In this document: one piece after another, positions 15,690 to 24,231 of the stretch
Numbering within the stretch: position 1 is the stretch's first letter
Layout of the letters: each line of letters begins with the position of its first letter
The notes under the pieces: generated by a model
Database searches by the model: none
What the model saw: the letters and a program-made list of their open reading frames with translations, nothing else
What the model was told of the DNA's origin: nothing
Assembly (NCBI GenBank): GCA_016839785.1
Contig: JAEOTQ010000230.1
Span: forward strand, 1-37,410
Reading direction: 5' to 3'
DNA: 37,410 nt
DNA from: Candidatus Hodarchaeota archaeon
Lineage (GTDB): Archaea > Asgardarchaeota > Heimdallarchaeia > Hodarchaeales > Hodarchaeaceae
Position numbers and translations under genes: made by a program

Positions 15690-16496
15690 TTATCTTTTCA
15701 GAAATAAGTTAATATACTGTTTCACCTTTGGATCTGTGACTTCATCACCAAAGAGGCGCATAACATGGGACATTTTACTACTAAAATTCTCAAACGATAG
15801 ATTTTTTTCTTCACATAAAGCAACTACCATGTTATAAAGTACTGGATTTGTTCTCAAGAGTTGAGATAGCAGATAGAATGTGATTTTGTCATCATTTGTC
15901 CGTTTTTGCAGAAATTTCAGTATCTGCTTCTCTGATCGCAGATACCGAGACGAATTGATTAACTGAAATATGATAGGATAATATTCCTCAGATTTCATTT
16001 TCTGCCAATCACGAATTTCATGAATTCCCCGAATAGTCTCTTGGTAGTGTTTCTCCATAGCAAGGTTCGCAAATCCAATTTTCTCCCAAGATTCAAGTTT
16101 GGCAACTAATGACTGATATTCTTCATGAGTTTCTATGTTAGCTTCAATCGATCGAATACTATACTCTAGTAAACCCAGGATAAACCCAGGAGAATATGAT
16201 TCTAAGCTAGAACCAAGAGTCGGGGCAGATATTACTTCTTCCTGGATATTTTTCAGAAATTGTCTATTTTTTTCTAAGGTTGAACTTTCAATACTGTCCT
16301 CTAAAGAATCCAAGGCCCAGTATATGAATAGAGCTTTTTCCGAATGTTTTGATTCTGTTATGAAGGGTCGCAATTCTTCTTGTTCTTTTAGAAGTTGTTT
16401 GATCTCTGAAAAAACGATTGGTTGAGCCAAATGCAATTCCTCAATATTTCTTATTTTCAGACATGTTAAATGTCGCTCAAAAATGTTGACATTCAA
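15690..16496 (-). CDS. Helical protein of unknown function
   Basis: 268 residues, almost wholly helical and charged, with no TM, cysteine cluster or nucleotide motif. Segments such as ALDSLEDSIESS and EKQILKFLQKRTND suggest an all-alpha repeat or bundle. It starts at TTG with no Shine-Dalgarno site; the next Met is deep in the protein, so the start is uncertain. It lies 69 bases downstream of the HEAT/beta-sandwich gene on the same strand, but a T-rich terminator separates them. The next downstream gene on this strand is the nucleotide hydrolase (34 bases). No family recognised. Confidence 0.7.
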   Translation of the reverse strand: MNVNIFERHLTCLKIRNIEELHLAQPIVFSEIKQLLKEQEELRPFITESKHSEKALFIYWALDSLEDSIESSTLEKNRQFLKNIQEEVISAPTLGSSLESYSPGFILGLLEYSIRSIEANIETHEEYQSLVAKLESWEKIGFANLAMEKHYQETIRGIHEIRDWQKMKSEEYYPIIFQLINSSRYLRSEKQILKFLQKRTNDDKITFYLLSQLLRTNPVLYNMVVALCEEKNLSFENFSSKMSHVMRLFGDEVTDPKVKQYINLFLKR

Positions 16497-16512
16497 AAAT
16501 TAGTTAATTTCG

Positions 16513-16547
16513 GAAAAACAAGAAAAAAGGATAACACCAGAAAAAAA
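16513..16547 (-). terminator. T-rich terminator (minus strand) after the HEAT/beta-sandwich gene
   Basis: Three A-runs of five to seven on the plus strand (16514-16518, 16523-16528, 16541-16547) are T-runs on the minus strand. They begin about 19 bases after the stop of the 739-residue gene. This is a good archaeal-type terminator. Confidence 0.55.
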
Positions 16548-16565
16548 GGGAGAAAGGTGTTGGTT

Positions 16566-18785
16566 TTATCCAACAAGCATTCTATAAACTTCAGCGGGAT
16601 CGTGTTCTCCAGGTGCCCTGATTTTAAATCGGATTTCGACTTTCTGCTCTGGTTGAACTTCCTCGAAAATCCACTTCATGGCCTGACCATTGTTCACTGA
16701 AGAGTGTTCTTCAAAACCAACTTCAGGATCCTCATGAGTTTCACCTACCAATTCAAACCCATTGGGCAAAAAGTCTGTTATTTCGACATTTTGTATGACA
16801 GCTGTTCCATCGTTAACACCACGAAGAACCACTTCATACTCATTAGTTTCTTCTGAAGAGGTTGAAGATACCATTTTACCAATTTTCAATTTGCGTCGCT
16901 CATGTACAACAGTTATTGGACCAGCTTCGGCTTCAGCAGAAATTGGTTTTACTTCAGGATAGATATTACCTAAGACTGTAACAGTTCCAGTAAATTCTTC
17001 TTCAGGTTTTGCAGTGGCATATAGAGGATATTTTACAAGAATTTCTTCATCTTGTGCAAGTGGCCCGAACTCTGAATCTTCTAAGTGTTCCATAGTAATT
17101 ACTACATTGCTGCCAGAGAGATCAAAGTCGAAGTCCTCAAGTTGTTCACTTGCTTTAAGAATCTCTATCTGCTCTCGCTCAGGACCTTCAAATCCTTCAG
17201 GAATTGCTTCAGATAACTGTATATACATGATCTCTGTACTACCAATCGATTTAACGACTTGTTCGGAGACAACTTCTGTCCTTCTAAATGAAGGGATAAC
17301 GAGGGGTTCATAGGTCTTAGTCACTTCTATACCCATGAAGGGTAATGCATACCCAGATAATACACATTCTGCAACAACTTCAGCATCAAAAAGGTATTTA
17401 ACACTTAAATCAAGTTCTCTACCGAACTGAGGAATCATATTATCATCCTCAACGGTAATAGTCCAGGGGTCTAGCGAGAATGTTTCACCAGGATCAATAG
17501 ATCGCTCTTCTTCGGGAAAATCAGTGCCTAACCACTCAATACGAACATTTCCTTCGTCGAGGGGTCCTTCAAAGATTTTTACTTCTTTTAAATCCATTTC
17601 AAATTCGCTGGTATTCTCAAGCTCAAACAAACAATCAAAATCACCAGGATTTTCTTCTTGTTCTTCACGTGAGATAAACTGAAAGACTGATGAACTACCA
17701 GTTATCGTATCTAAGCCTAAGCCAGAAAGACTCTTCTCTTTGACTTTGTATGTGATTTTCGTATCACCAATAATATAGGGATCGTTACCTTCTTCTGGTA
17801 AAGTGACTTTCATTACACAGCTTGCTTCTACTGTGTCACCCGCTTCAATTTCTTCAATTTCCCAAAGGACATGACTTCCTTCATCATCTGAGCTCTGCTT
17901 TAAGCTCCCAATGCTAGCCTCAAAGCCTTCAACAGTAGTTGAATCATCTAAAATGTATTTTTTAACTACTACATCATTCAAAGCATCATCAAATTCGTTA
18001 GTCAGCTTTATGGTGAATTTCATGCCAGATTCTTCACCTCTAGCGAATAATGGAGGTGAATCTTCTTTTTCTAAATCCCAAAAATCTTCTTGCACTGATA
18101 ATTTGGGTGCTTCAACTTGATACTCAAACGGGACGTATTTGGATGATTTCGGGTCTAATTCTTTTAAGGCAAATGAATTACCGAATACGGCTGTACCCTG
18201 TGCTTCATCTGCATTGAATATAACTTCATCTACGCCTTCTAATACCGCATCAATAGCCCAAATTCTATCTTTACTACCAGTGTTAACAATCTCAAGCTTT
18301 CCAGTCCCAACAAGGCCGCTAATTTCTTCGCCTTCTTCATCGACTAGATTATTATCTCTGTCAATCCGATATTGAAGAGATTCTTGAATTTTAACGTATA
18401 AGCCAGCTTGTCCTTTTTCAGATTCTTCCAACGCTCGATAGTCATCAGCAGCTCTTTCTTCATCTTCTTCTGAGAATTCACTTTCACCTAAAGGTCTTCC
18501 AAATTGCTGAATCCTATTGGCACCGTCTTTAGCCTTATTACGAGCTCCACGATCTTTATCATCTCGTTGAATTCTCTGTAGTACAGAGACTGCTTCAGGA
18601 TCGTTTAAAACTACAATTGAATCGATAGCGGATTTACGTACGTCTTTGTCCTGATCTTTCAGGGCAAAATCACATAATATGTGCAATGAACTCTTATTTC
18701 GTTGTTTTTCAAGAGTTTTTATTGCACTCATTTTTTGCTCTTTGCTGATATTTCTATACTCGTCATATGACAATTTTACAGTCAC
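16566..18785 (-). CDS. HEAT-repeat plus multi beta-sandwich acidic protein
   Basis: A 739-residue, strongly acidic protein. Residues ~1-95 form about three HEAT/PBS-like helical repeats (ILCDFALKDQDKDVRKSAIDS, then DPEAVSVLQRI). The rest is beta-rich, with several copies of a DUF11/CARDB-like theme: conserved NDGTAVIQNVEITDFLPNGF near the C-terminus and ELENTSEFEMDLKEVKI in the middle. Such sandwiches are normally extracellular, yet no signal peptide or TM is present, so it is predicted cytosolic. GTG is the first start; TTG 12 bases inside has a better-spaced GGTGA and may be the true one. Two palindromes lie upstream. It may be a scaffold; no family name is certain. Confidence 0.8.
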   Translation of the reverse strand: MTVKLSYDEYRNISKEQKMSAIKTLEKQRNKSSLHILCDFALKDQDKDVRKSAIDSIVVLNDPEAVSVLQRIQRDDKDRGARNKAKDGANRIQQFGRPLGESEFSEEDEERAADDYRALEESEKGQAGLYVKIQESLQYRIDRDNNLVDEEGEEISGLVGTGKLEIVNTGSKDRIWAIDAVLEGVDEVIFNADEAQGTAVFGNSFALKELDPKSSKYVPFEYQVEAPKLSVQEDFWDLEKEDSPPLFARGEESGMKFTIKLTNEFDDALNDVVVKKYILDDSTTVEGFEASIGSLKQSSDDEGSHVLWEIEEIEAGDTVEASCVMKVTLPEEGNDPYIIGDTKITYKVKEKSLSGLGLDTITGSSSVFQFISREEQEENPGDFDCLFELENTSEFEMDLKEVKIFEGPLDEGNVRIEWLGTDFPEEERSIDPGETFSLDPWTITVEDDNMIPQFGRELDLSVKYLFDAEVVAECVLSGYALPFMGIEVTKTYEPLVIPSFRRTEVVSEQVVKSIGSTEIMYIQLSEAIPEGFEGPEREQIEILKASEQLEDFDFDLSGSNVVITMEHLEDSEFGPLAQDEEILVKYPLYATAKPEEEFTGTVTVLGNIYPEVKPISAEAEAGPITVVHERRKLKIGKMVSSTSSEETNEYEVVLRGVNDGTAVIQNVEITDFLPNGFELVGETHEDPEVGFEEHSSVNNGQAMKWIFEEVQPEQKVEIRFKIRAPGEHDPAEVYRMLVG

Positions 18786-18851
18786 CTTTTCATTTTTATG
18801 TTAGTTTCATTTGTACAGCTTGTTCACTATGATTCCCAGATGTGAACAAAC

Positions 18852-18869
18852 AAAGATTGATTAATCTTT
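18852..18869. promoter_or_regulatory. Inverted repeat upstream of the HEAT/beta-sandwich gene
   Basis: AAAGATT (18852-18858) and AATCTTT (18863-18869) are perfect complements around GATT. It lies about 67 bases upstream of the gene start on the minus strand, where an operator would be expected. Confidence 0.3.
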
Positions 18870-18927
18870 ATTCAAACGTTCTTTCAATTAATTATTAGTA
18901 AAAAAATTTGTTGTTTCTTCTCGCCCA

Positions 18928-18953
18928 CATTCGAATGTCGTAATTAATTACGT
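18928..18953. promoter_or_regulatory. Two abutting perfect palindromes
   Basis: ACATTCGAATGT (12 bp, 18928-18939) is followed with no gap by CGTAATTAATTACG (14 bp, 18940-18953). Each is its own reverse complement. The pair lies in the 275-base gap between two minus-strand genes, which otherwise holds no ORF or RNA gene that I can see. It could bind one or two dimeric regulators. Confidence 0.35.
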
Positions 18954-19060
18954 TTTGTTTTTCGGTTAATCTGGAATTACTGCATGAAGAGGTTTCTTTT
19001 TGAAATTTCATACCGACAAAAAATTGCAACCCTTCTGCTTAATGGTATAAACAGCATTAA

Positions 19061-20467
19061 TTAACTATTACCAGTGAATTTTTTTATGAATGCAGTGAAA
19101 CGCGATTCTGACATTCGTAACACCTTTCTTAGACTTTCTGGTTCTTCAAAACTAATGAGATCATTTAGAGTGAAAATATTGAGGACATTAAGTTTTTCTA
19201 CTGTCTTTAACCCTATTCCTGGGAGTGTTAATAGTTCACTTGGAGATTCAACAACAATTGGAACTTCAGAATCTTCAGTTAATGGTACTCCCACATAATG
19301 TGAGGCATTTCGCATCCATTTCTGATAGGTTTTTTCTGTAGTGATGTTACTCAACATTTCAAAAGATGAATTTAGGAGATTATCTACGGTTATGATTCCC
19401 ACCGATTTCAATTTTTCTGTAGTTACCTTTCCTATACCTTTGATTACAATCACTGGTTGATCAAGTGGTTTTACAAGTTCGGGTTTTCGAACACTTTCAG
19501 GTTCAATTATTCGACCTATGGATGCTAATATTTCCCCTAACTCATTCGTAGAAATATCAAGACTCTTCTTCAAGAGTTCTATATCGGAAAAATCAAGCAA
19601 TTCCGTTTTTGATCTTACTCCTAAATTTGCTAAGTGCTTGATGTAATTAGTAGTAAGTCCTTTGACCATCCTTAAATCGTCAGGAACAATTTCCTCATCA
19701 GGTTCTATGTCTAATCTACCAATTTCTTCAGCTTTCTCACTTAGTAAAAGCTCCGCATCTTGGAGCATTTTCTCCAGTCTCTTATCGCTAATTCGCATAA
19801 TTTCAGCCAGGTAGATACGATCTTTGTGATACCACAGATCTGAAACTGTCATAACATTGACTTTAGCCAAGCGACTTGCATATGTCTGTCCAATTCCCCG
19901 GACTTCTGTGATAGGTATTTCCTTCTCTAAACCAGCTGTAGGAGGAGATGATTCTGCTATTTCTTCCTGAACCATAAGAATGGCATCAATAGGTTCATCT
20001 TCTCTTAGAATTTCTTCTTCAATTATTGGTACGAGTTCTGGGAGTTGATAAATTATATCTCCACCAAGTAAAGGAAATTCCACTCTTTCTGATTTCTCTA
20101 CAAAAAAAATTTGGCTGAATGCTAAAAGTTTTCCATCTTCTTCAACTAATTTTTGTGTACCTCTCACGTTCTTAATACTATTTACCTTTACTTGCCATAT
20201 CCCGAGATGGTCATCCCGTATAGATGTTGGGATTGGCCAGTTGTTTACTAATATATCACTTAGACCTTTTCCATATCTGTTCAAACGTGAGTTCTGCTTA
20301 TGATCAAGAATTTGTAGACGATAGCGCCCTGGTATCAACTCACTTTCAAATGCAACGTGAATATTAATTCTTTCACCTGGTTTAAACGCAAAAACACTTA
20401 GAATCGGATCATTGGCTAAGCAGATACAAATTGAGGGCATTTCATACACATTTCTAGGACTATGCAC
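19061..20467 (-). CDS. Four-fold helix-hairpin-helix protein with N-terminal beta-sandwich-like domain
   Basis: 468 residues. The N-terminal ~130 residues form a beta-rich domain with the signature YRLQILD (49-55), RLNRYGKG (61-68), WPIP (77-80) and GIWQVKV (89-95). It resembles the paralogue next door and is loosely like a macroglobulin MG2 sandwich. Then come a linker and four HhH/Rad51-N-like repeats at ~185-243, 264-320, 338-393 and 410-465, with hairpins VRGIGQTYASRL, VKGLTTNYIKHL, IKGIGKVTTEKL and LPGIGLKTVEKL. HhH repeats bind DNA or proteins. MPSI at residue 10 aligns better with the paralogue and could be the real start. No catalytic motif is seen, so it is probably an architectural factor. 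Confidence 0.85.
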   Translation of the reverse strand: MHSPRNVYEMPSICICLANDPILSVFAFKPGERINIHVAFESELIPGRYRLQILDHKQNSRLNRYGKGLSDILVNNWPIPTSIRDDHLGIWQVKVNSIKNVRGTQKLVEEDGKLLAFSQIFFVEKSERVEFPLLGGDIIYQLPELVPIIEEEILREDEPIDAILMVQEEIAESSPPTAGLEKEIPITEVRGIGQTYASRLAKVNVMTVSDLWYHKDRIYLAEIMRISDKRLEKMLQDAELLLSEKAEEIGRLDIEPDEEIVPDDLRMVKGLTTNYIKHLANLGVRSKTELLDFSDIELLKKSLDISTNELGEILASIGRIIEPESVRKPELVKPLDQPVIVIKGIGKVTTEKLKSVGIITVDNLLNSSFEMLSNITTEKTYQKWMRNASHYVGVPLTEDSEVPIVVESPSELLTLPGIGLKTVEKLNVLNIFTLNDLISFEEPESLRKVLRMSESRFTAFIKKFTGNS

Positions 20468-20502
20468 TTATAGATATTGTCAGATAATCGAGGTATTTAG
20501 AA

Positions 20503-20826
20503 CTATTCACCAGTAAAGAACTTCACTTGATTCTTAACCTCGAAGAATAATTGGAATTTTTCGCTTTCTGACTCGATATAAATCTGCCACAGCCCAAAAT
20601 GTCGATCTTTCAACAATTTAGGAATTGGCCATTGGAGTTCGATTCCTTTTTCTGAACCTTTCCCGTATCTATTAAGTCTAGTATTTTCTTTACGATCTAG
20701 GATTTGTAACCAGTATTTATCAGGAATATGTGAGAATTTTGCTTTAAATGAAAACTTTTGACCTGGCAAATATGTATAAAGTGCTTGATCTGTATCATTC
20801 GCGGATTTAAGAGAGAATTCCTTCAT
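20503..20826 (-). CDS. Stand-alone paralogue of the N-terminal domain of the HhH protein
   Basis: 107 residues matching the first ~125 residues of the next gene downstream: YWLQILDRKENTRLNRYGKG, WPIP and HFGLWQIYI correspond to YRLQILDHKQNSRLNRYGKG, WPIP and HLGIWQVKV. It lacks the HhH repeats. The two genes lie on the same strand 35 bases apart, so they are likely one operon born by duplication. No signal peptide or TM. The conserved Arg/Asn/Tyr/Lys motif may be a ligand surface. I know no named family for it. Confidence 0.8.
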   Translation of the reverse strand: MKEFSLKSANDTDQALYTYLPGQKFSFKAKFSHIPDKYWLQILDRKENTRLNRYGKGSEKGIELQWPIPKLLKDRHFGLWQIYIESESEKFQLFFEVKNQVKFFTGE

Positions 20827-20880
20827 TTGCTAGATATATAATACTTCCCCCGATAAAGAAAGACAATATCGAGATAATAT

Positions 20881-22197
20881 TCACAGAGTATCTTTGGTAA
20901 CCTCTCTCCGTTTAACTTTCCAGAGAAGTCCACTAAATAAAATGATTCCGATTAAAAGGACAATACTCGCAGCAAGGAATGCATATCTATATGCCAATAC
21001 TTCTGCTACACCCGCGAAAATTTGTGTATCAATGATTGGTCCTGTTAACAATGTGCCAGCTAGACCCCAACTCAAAAAAAATGTCGTATTAAAGATACTG
21101 AATCCTTTGGCCCGTTGTTTTGCAGGTATCAATTCAGATACATATGCATATGATGCTGAGGTCACGATTACATCTCCTACGCCTCTCAAAGCACTTGCTA
21201 CATAAATTAGAGGGAGAAAAGTGCTGAAAGTGATAAGTAATAACGCCACGATTGCAATTCCAGAGCCTAATAATGTTGAATTCCCATCACCAATTTTTGC
21301 ACCCAATTTTCCAACAAGTAAACCCACAACTATAATTCCGACTGATTGGAAATTTAAGAGAATACCTAATTCTCCAGACCCCATGTTAAAACCAGAATCT
21401 AACACCATATATTGAGAAAAAATCACAGCTAATGAATTTTTTCCGAAATTAATAAAAACCATGGCAATTAAGAATATGATGAAAATACCACCTGTTTTTC
21501 CTTGTTGTGATAGCTTCATGGGTTCTTGTACAGATAAATTATCAAAATTTGTCTTCGTTTCTTTTTTTATCCCACCTTCTGGCATAAAAAACATTGGAAC
21601 CGTGGAGATAAACATTACTGATGCAGCAATAAAGAACAAAGGTCCATCATAAAAACCCCATCCTGGATATAAACGGCTCAACCCATCGTACAAGGCTCCT
21701 CCTATCAATATGCCAATAATCCTGCCAACTCCACCAATACTAGAGAGTTGTCCTTGTATTTCTTGCCGAGTCTCATATTCGTATAGATCAGAGATTAATG
21801 CACTCCATCCAGTATTAGACATACTCCAGAAAAACTCAACACCACTTAAGCCTATGATAATAACCCAGCCTGCAACAAGCGGATTTACTACCATCCGATG
21901 AGCAAAGAAGACAAGTAGAGTGCTAAAACCAGCTGAAAGTTCTCCAATTATAACTAACGTCCTTCGTAACTGGTATTTATCTGAAATAATCCCCCAGAGA
22001 AATAATTGACATGCAGAATTGACAATCATTGGTAGTGATGCAAAGAGTGTGGTTTCTGTTACACTTAATCCAAGAAATTCTCGCAAATAGATTGATAGAT
22101 AAGTATAGAACAGTCCTCTCCTAAACATTGCGAGGACTTGAAAAGATGATAAGCCAAAGAAGATAGTCGATTTGCTAGTTCCCTTTTTTTTAGACAT
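20881..22197 (-). CDS. Major facilitator superfamily (MFS) transporter
   Basis: 438 residues with twelve predicted TM helices in two halves. The MFS loop motif is seen after helix 2 (GIISDKYQLRR, 69-79), and a related GRI-IG region follows helix 5. The central loop (~215-235) is cytosolic and polar. The substrate cannot be deduced; the overall look is of a drug/solute:proton antiporter. The ATG is preceded by GAGG inside the overlapping upstream small gene (8-base overlap), which suggests coupled translation. Confidence 0.9.
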   Translation of the reverse strand: MSKKKGTSKSTIFFGLSSFQVLAMFRRGLFYTYLSIYLREFLGLSVTETTLFASLPMIVNSACQLFLWGIISDKYQLRRTLVIIGELSAGFSTLLVFFAHRMVVNPLVAGWVIIIGLSGVEFFWSMSNTGWSALISDLYEYETRQEIQGQLSSIGGVGRIIGILIGGALYDGLSRLYPGWGFYDGPLFFIAASVMFISTVPMFFMPEGGIKKETKTNFDNLSVQEPMKLSQQGKTGGIFIIFLIAMVFINFGKNSLAVIFSQYMVLDSGFNMGSGELGILLNFQSVGIIVVGLLVGKLGAKIGDGNSTLLGSGIAIVALLLITFSTFLPLIYVASALRGVGDVIVTSASYAYVSELIPAKQRAKGFSIFNTTFFLSWGLAGTLLTGPIIDTQIFAGVAEVLAYRYAFLAASIVLLIGIILFSGLLWKVKRREVTKDTL

Positions 22198-22417
22198 AAT
22201 TTTTCCTCATATCTCCGATGTGTCTAGCTAAAGAATCAATCAATCTCAATCCACTATTTCCTTCAAAAGATATTTGAAGATCAATCCTAGAGAAGTCTTT
22301 ACGGCACCTAACAAGTCCTTCATAATGAAGGATTGACCAATTAATTGTATTGAAAAGGAATTGGCTGTTAAAATAAATATTTACCCCTTCGATAACCAAG
22401 TTGGCATTTAGGAGCAA
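22190..22417 (-). CDS. Probable Pcc1-like (KEOPS subunit) small protein
   Basis: 75 residues beginning at TTG. The layout strand (LVIEGVNIYF), helix, strand-strand (CRKDFSRIDLQISFEG) and final helix (SGLRLIDSLARHI) matches the Pcc1/CTAG fold, in which two strands and a last R-x3-NS-like helix mediate dimerisation within KEOPS, the complex that makes t6A on tRNA. Length (75) fits Pcc1 (~80). It overlaps the MFS gene by 8 bases and lies 42 bases from the divergent aIF1A gene, so it competes for promoter space with it. No other KEOPS gene is in the window. The call rests on pattern only. Confidence 0.5.
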   Translation of the reverse strand: MLLNANLVIEGVNIYFNSQFLFNTINWSILHYEGLVRCRKDFSRIDLQISFEGNSGLRLIDSLARHIGDMRKNYV

Positions 22418-22459
22418 GATAACCGAATTATTCTCAAGGAAATTATTGAGGAAAAAAAT

Positions 22460-22855
22460 TTGAGTCCCGGTAAGAAAACAAAAAAGAAGCCGAAAAGAGG
22501 CAAAGGTAGAGGATTTGCTCCAGATCCAGGTTTTTCAAGGAGAACACGATATCCTAGTGAAGCAGAAGTAATTGGAGTAGTCATTCGGAATCTTGGAGCA
22601 CGTAGAATGGACGTATTATGTGCAGACCAAGTTAAAAGAGTTGCACGAATTCCTGGTCGTTTCAGAAGAGGATACAGGATTACTGTCAACGACGTTGTAT
22701 TAGTTGAACCATGGGATGACCTTTCAGGGGATAGAGGGGATATTACGTATCGTTATCGCAAAAACGAGATACGTCCCCTTTCAAGAAGATACAAAAAGGA
22801 ACTAGATTCATTAGATGTTGAAATCCCAAGGGTTATGGAAGAACAACCTAGGTAA
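22460..22855 (+). CDS. Translation initiation factor aIF1A
   Basis: An S1/OB-fold factor that binds the A site of the small subunit and helps start-codon selection. The basic N-tail (GKKTKKKPKRGK) is followed by EAEVIGVVIRNLGARRMDV, CADQVKRVARIPGRFRRG, ITVNDVVLVEPWD, then GDITYRY-KNEI, all in the order of eIF1A/aIF1A. 131 residues is slightly long for archaea (~100-115) because of a short acidic C-tail. It starts at TTG with GAGG 7 bases upstream; no ATG is available nearby. A T-rich terminator follows. It stands alone, divergent from the Pcc1-like/MFS pair. Confidence 0.95.
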   Translation: MSPGKKTKKKPKRGKGRGFAPDPGFSRRTRYPSEAEVIGVVIRNLGARRMDVLCADQVKRVARIPGRFRRGYRITVNDVVLVEPWDDLSGDRGDITYRYRKNEIRPLSRRYKKELDSLDVEIPRVMEEQPR

Positions 22856-22874
22856 ATTGAATGACTTCTTAACC

Positions 22875-22890
22875 TTTTTTCATTTTTTCT
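22875..22890 (+). terminator. T-tract terminator after aIF1A
   Basis: CCTTTTTTCATTTTTTCT begins about 18 bases after the aIF1A stop, in the 69-base gap before the next same-strand gene. Confidence 0.5.
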
Positions 22891-22924
22891 ATTCTATTAC
22901 TTTCTTTCTGGAGAGGTTATTGTT

Positions 22925-23680
22925 TTGACGTATATCATTGCTCATCGTGGGTTTTGTAAAGTAAATGAGCCTGATAATAGTCTTCCAGCTTTTCAAGCGG
23001 CACTTGAAGCCAATGCAGATGGAATTGAATTCGACATCAACCTTTCTTCTGATGGCCATTTCGTCTGTTTTCATGATCCGACGCTAACGAAATTAGGGCG
23101 TTCAGAACAACTAAATGAACTAAAACTTGAAGAGCTTACTGAAATCGAACTGTCAGAAGGAGTAACCATTCCATCACTCGAGGATGTCCTAGAAAAATTT
23201 GGTAATAAAATACTGCTGAATATTGAATTGAAACCTCAAAAAAATGGAACAAAAGAATTGATTCACGTAATCCATCAATATAGCCTCGATAATACTCCTA
23301 ATAAAGTTATAATTTCATCTTTTCATGGAGAGGCATTAGCAGAGATAAAAAAAATTGACCCAGACATTCCTACTGGTCTTTTAGTTAATTTTGCAAGGAA
23401 TCAATTGCCTATAGCCCAAAAGTTGGGTTGTGATGCACTTCATCCGTACTACGACAAAATTCCCGAAGGATGGACCAACCTGCCATATTGGATTGCTTCT
23501 TGGTTCCATAAATATTATGCACATAAGTGTTTTGACGAGGCAAAAAACAAGGGTATATTGATCAACCCATATACAGTAAATTCTGATCCATACTTACTGA
23601 ATTGCTTTAAACGAAACGTTTATGGTGTAATAACAGATGATGTGGATCGTGCCTATCAGATTAAGCAATATTTAGATTAA
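22925..23680 (+). CDS. Glycerophosphodiester phosphodiesterase (GDPD family)
   Basis: Cytosolic metal-dependent enzyme that cleaves glycerophosphodiesters to an alcohol and glycerol 3-phosphate. Family signature: AHRG (6-9), E15, then IEFDINLSSDGHFVCFHD with metal ligands E35 and D37 and catalytic His pair H7/H50, and IELKP near 105. The 251-residue length is normal for UgpQ-type proteins, with no signal peptide. It starts at TTG with GGAGAGG about 8 bases upstream. Its stop codon overlaps the stop of the opposing Nudix gene. In an archaeon the natural substrate may be an ether-lipid breakdown product; that is inference. Confidence 0.93.
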   Translation: MTYIIAHRGFCKVNEPDNSLPAFQAALEANADGIEFDINLSSDGHFVCFHDPTLTKLGRSEQLNELKLEELTEIELSEGVTIPSLEDVLEKFGNKILLNIELKPQKNGTKELIHVIHQYSLDNTPNKVIISSFHGEALAEIKKIDPDIPTGLLVNFARNQLPIAQKLGCDALHPYYDKIPEGWTNLPYWIASWFHKYYAHKCFDEAKNKGILINPYTVNSDPYLLNCFKRNVYGVITDDVDRAYQIKQYLD

Positions 23681-24231
23681 TCACGGCCAAAAGTCCACCA
23701 ACTAATGCCAGTATTTCGATAGAGGAATTTGCCTTCGATTATCTCATTAGTTTCCAATAGTTTTGGAGTAAATATTCGATCTCCTCCCCACATGTTCTCA
23801 TACGGAACTTTATCCTTTAGAAACCACTGTAATTCCCCTTCAGAGTTAGTAAAAGATCTTTTTTCTGTAACCTTTGCAGTGTATATGAACACTAACCAGT
23901 TAAATGCTGGTAAATCCTCTGAATCTTTCTTTCTATTGATTTCATCAAAATAAATATATCCTCTAAAATCCACTTCCGAGGTTTCAAATTCGTATCCTGC
24001 TTCCTCCTTGATTTCACGAATGATGCATTCGAGAGGTGTTTCCCCAGGTTCAAGTCTGCCACCTATTCCTACATACTTCCCTTCATGAAAATCATTCATC
24101 TTCTTATTGCGATAAAGCAGTAGTACTTCATTTTCATAAAGAAGATAGGCTAATGTCGCTAATTTATGCATAGGCATTCTATTTTTCTTCCATGTAACCT
24201 CAAATTTTGAACATTCAAAATATTTCGCCAA
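23677..24231 (-). CDS. Nudix hydrolase (MutT/MTH1-like)
   Basis: Hydrolyses a nucleoside diphosphate linked to another group. The Nudix box is perfect: G58-x5-E64-x7-RE(72-73)-I-x-EE(76-77)-x-G79. The segment before it, NEVLLLYRNKK and FHEGKYVGIGG, resembles 8-oxo-dGTP diphosphatases. The open frame starts at TTG, but typical Nudix proteins begin near the MPMHKLATLAYLL segment, so ATG at 24177 or 24171 may be the start and the first ~20 residues may not be made. It is convergent with GDPD, with stops overlapping in a palindromic GATTAATC. Confidence 0.9.
   Translation of the reverse strand: MAKYFECSKFEVTWKKNRMPMHKLATLAYLLYENEVLLLYRNKKMNDFHEGKYVGIGGRLEPGETPLECIIREIKEEAGYEFETSEVDFRGYIYFDEINRKKDSEDLPAFNWLVFIYTAKVTEKRSFTNSEGELQWFLKDKVPYENMWGGDRIFTPKLLETNEIIEGKFLYRNTGISWWTFGRD

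Noticed and set aside
18786..19060. Longest gene-free stretch checked for tRNA, C/D RNA or small ORF
   Set aside because: No cloverleaf, no C/D boxes with guide layout and no frame with a ribosome site; only the palindromes stand out.
20894..21901. Series of plus-strand frames under the MFS gene
   Set aside because: All are antisense of TM helices, with no start signals.
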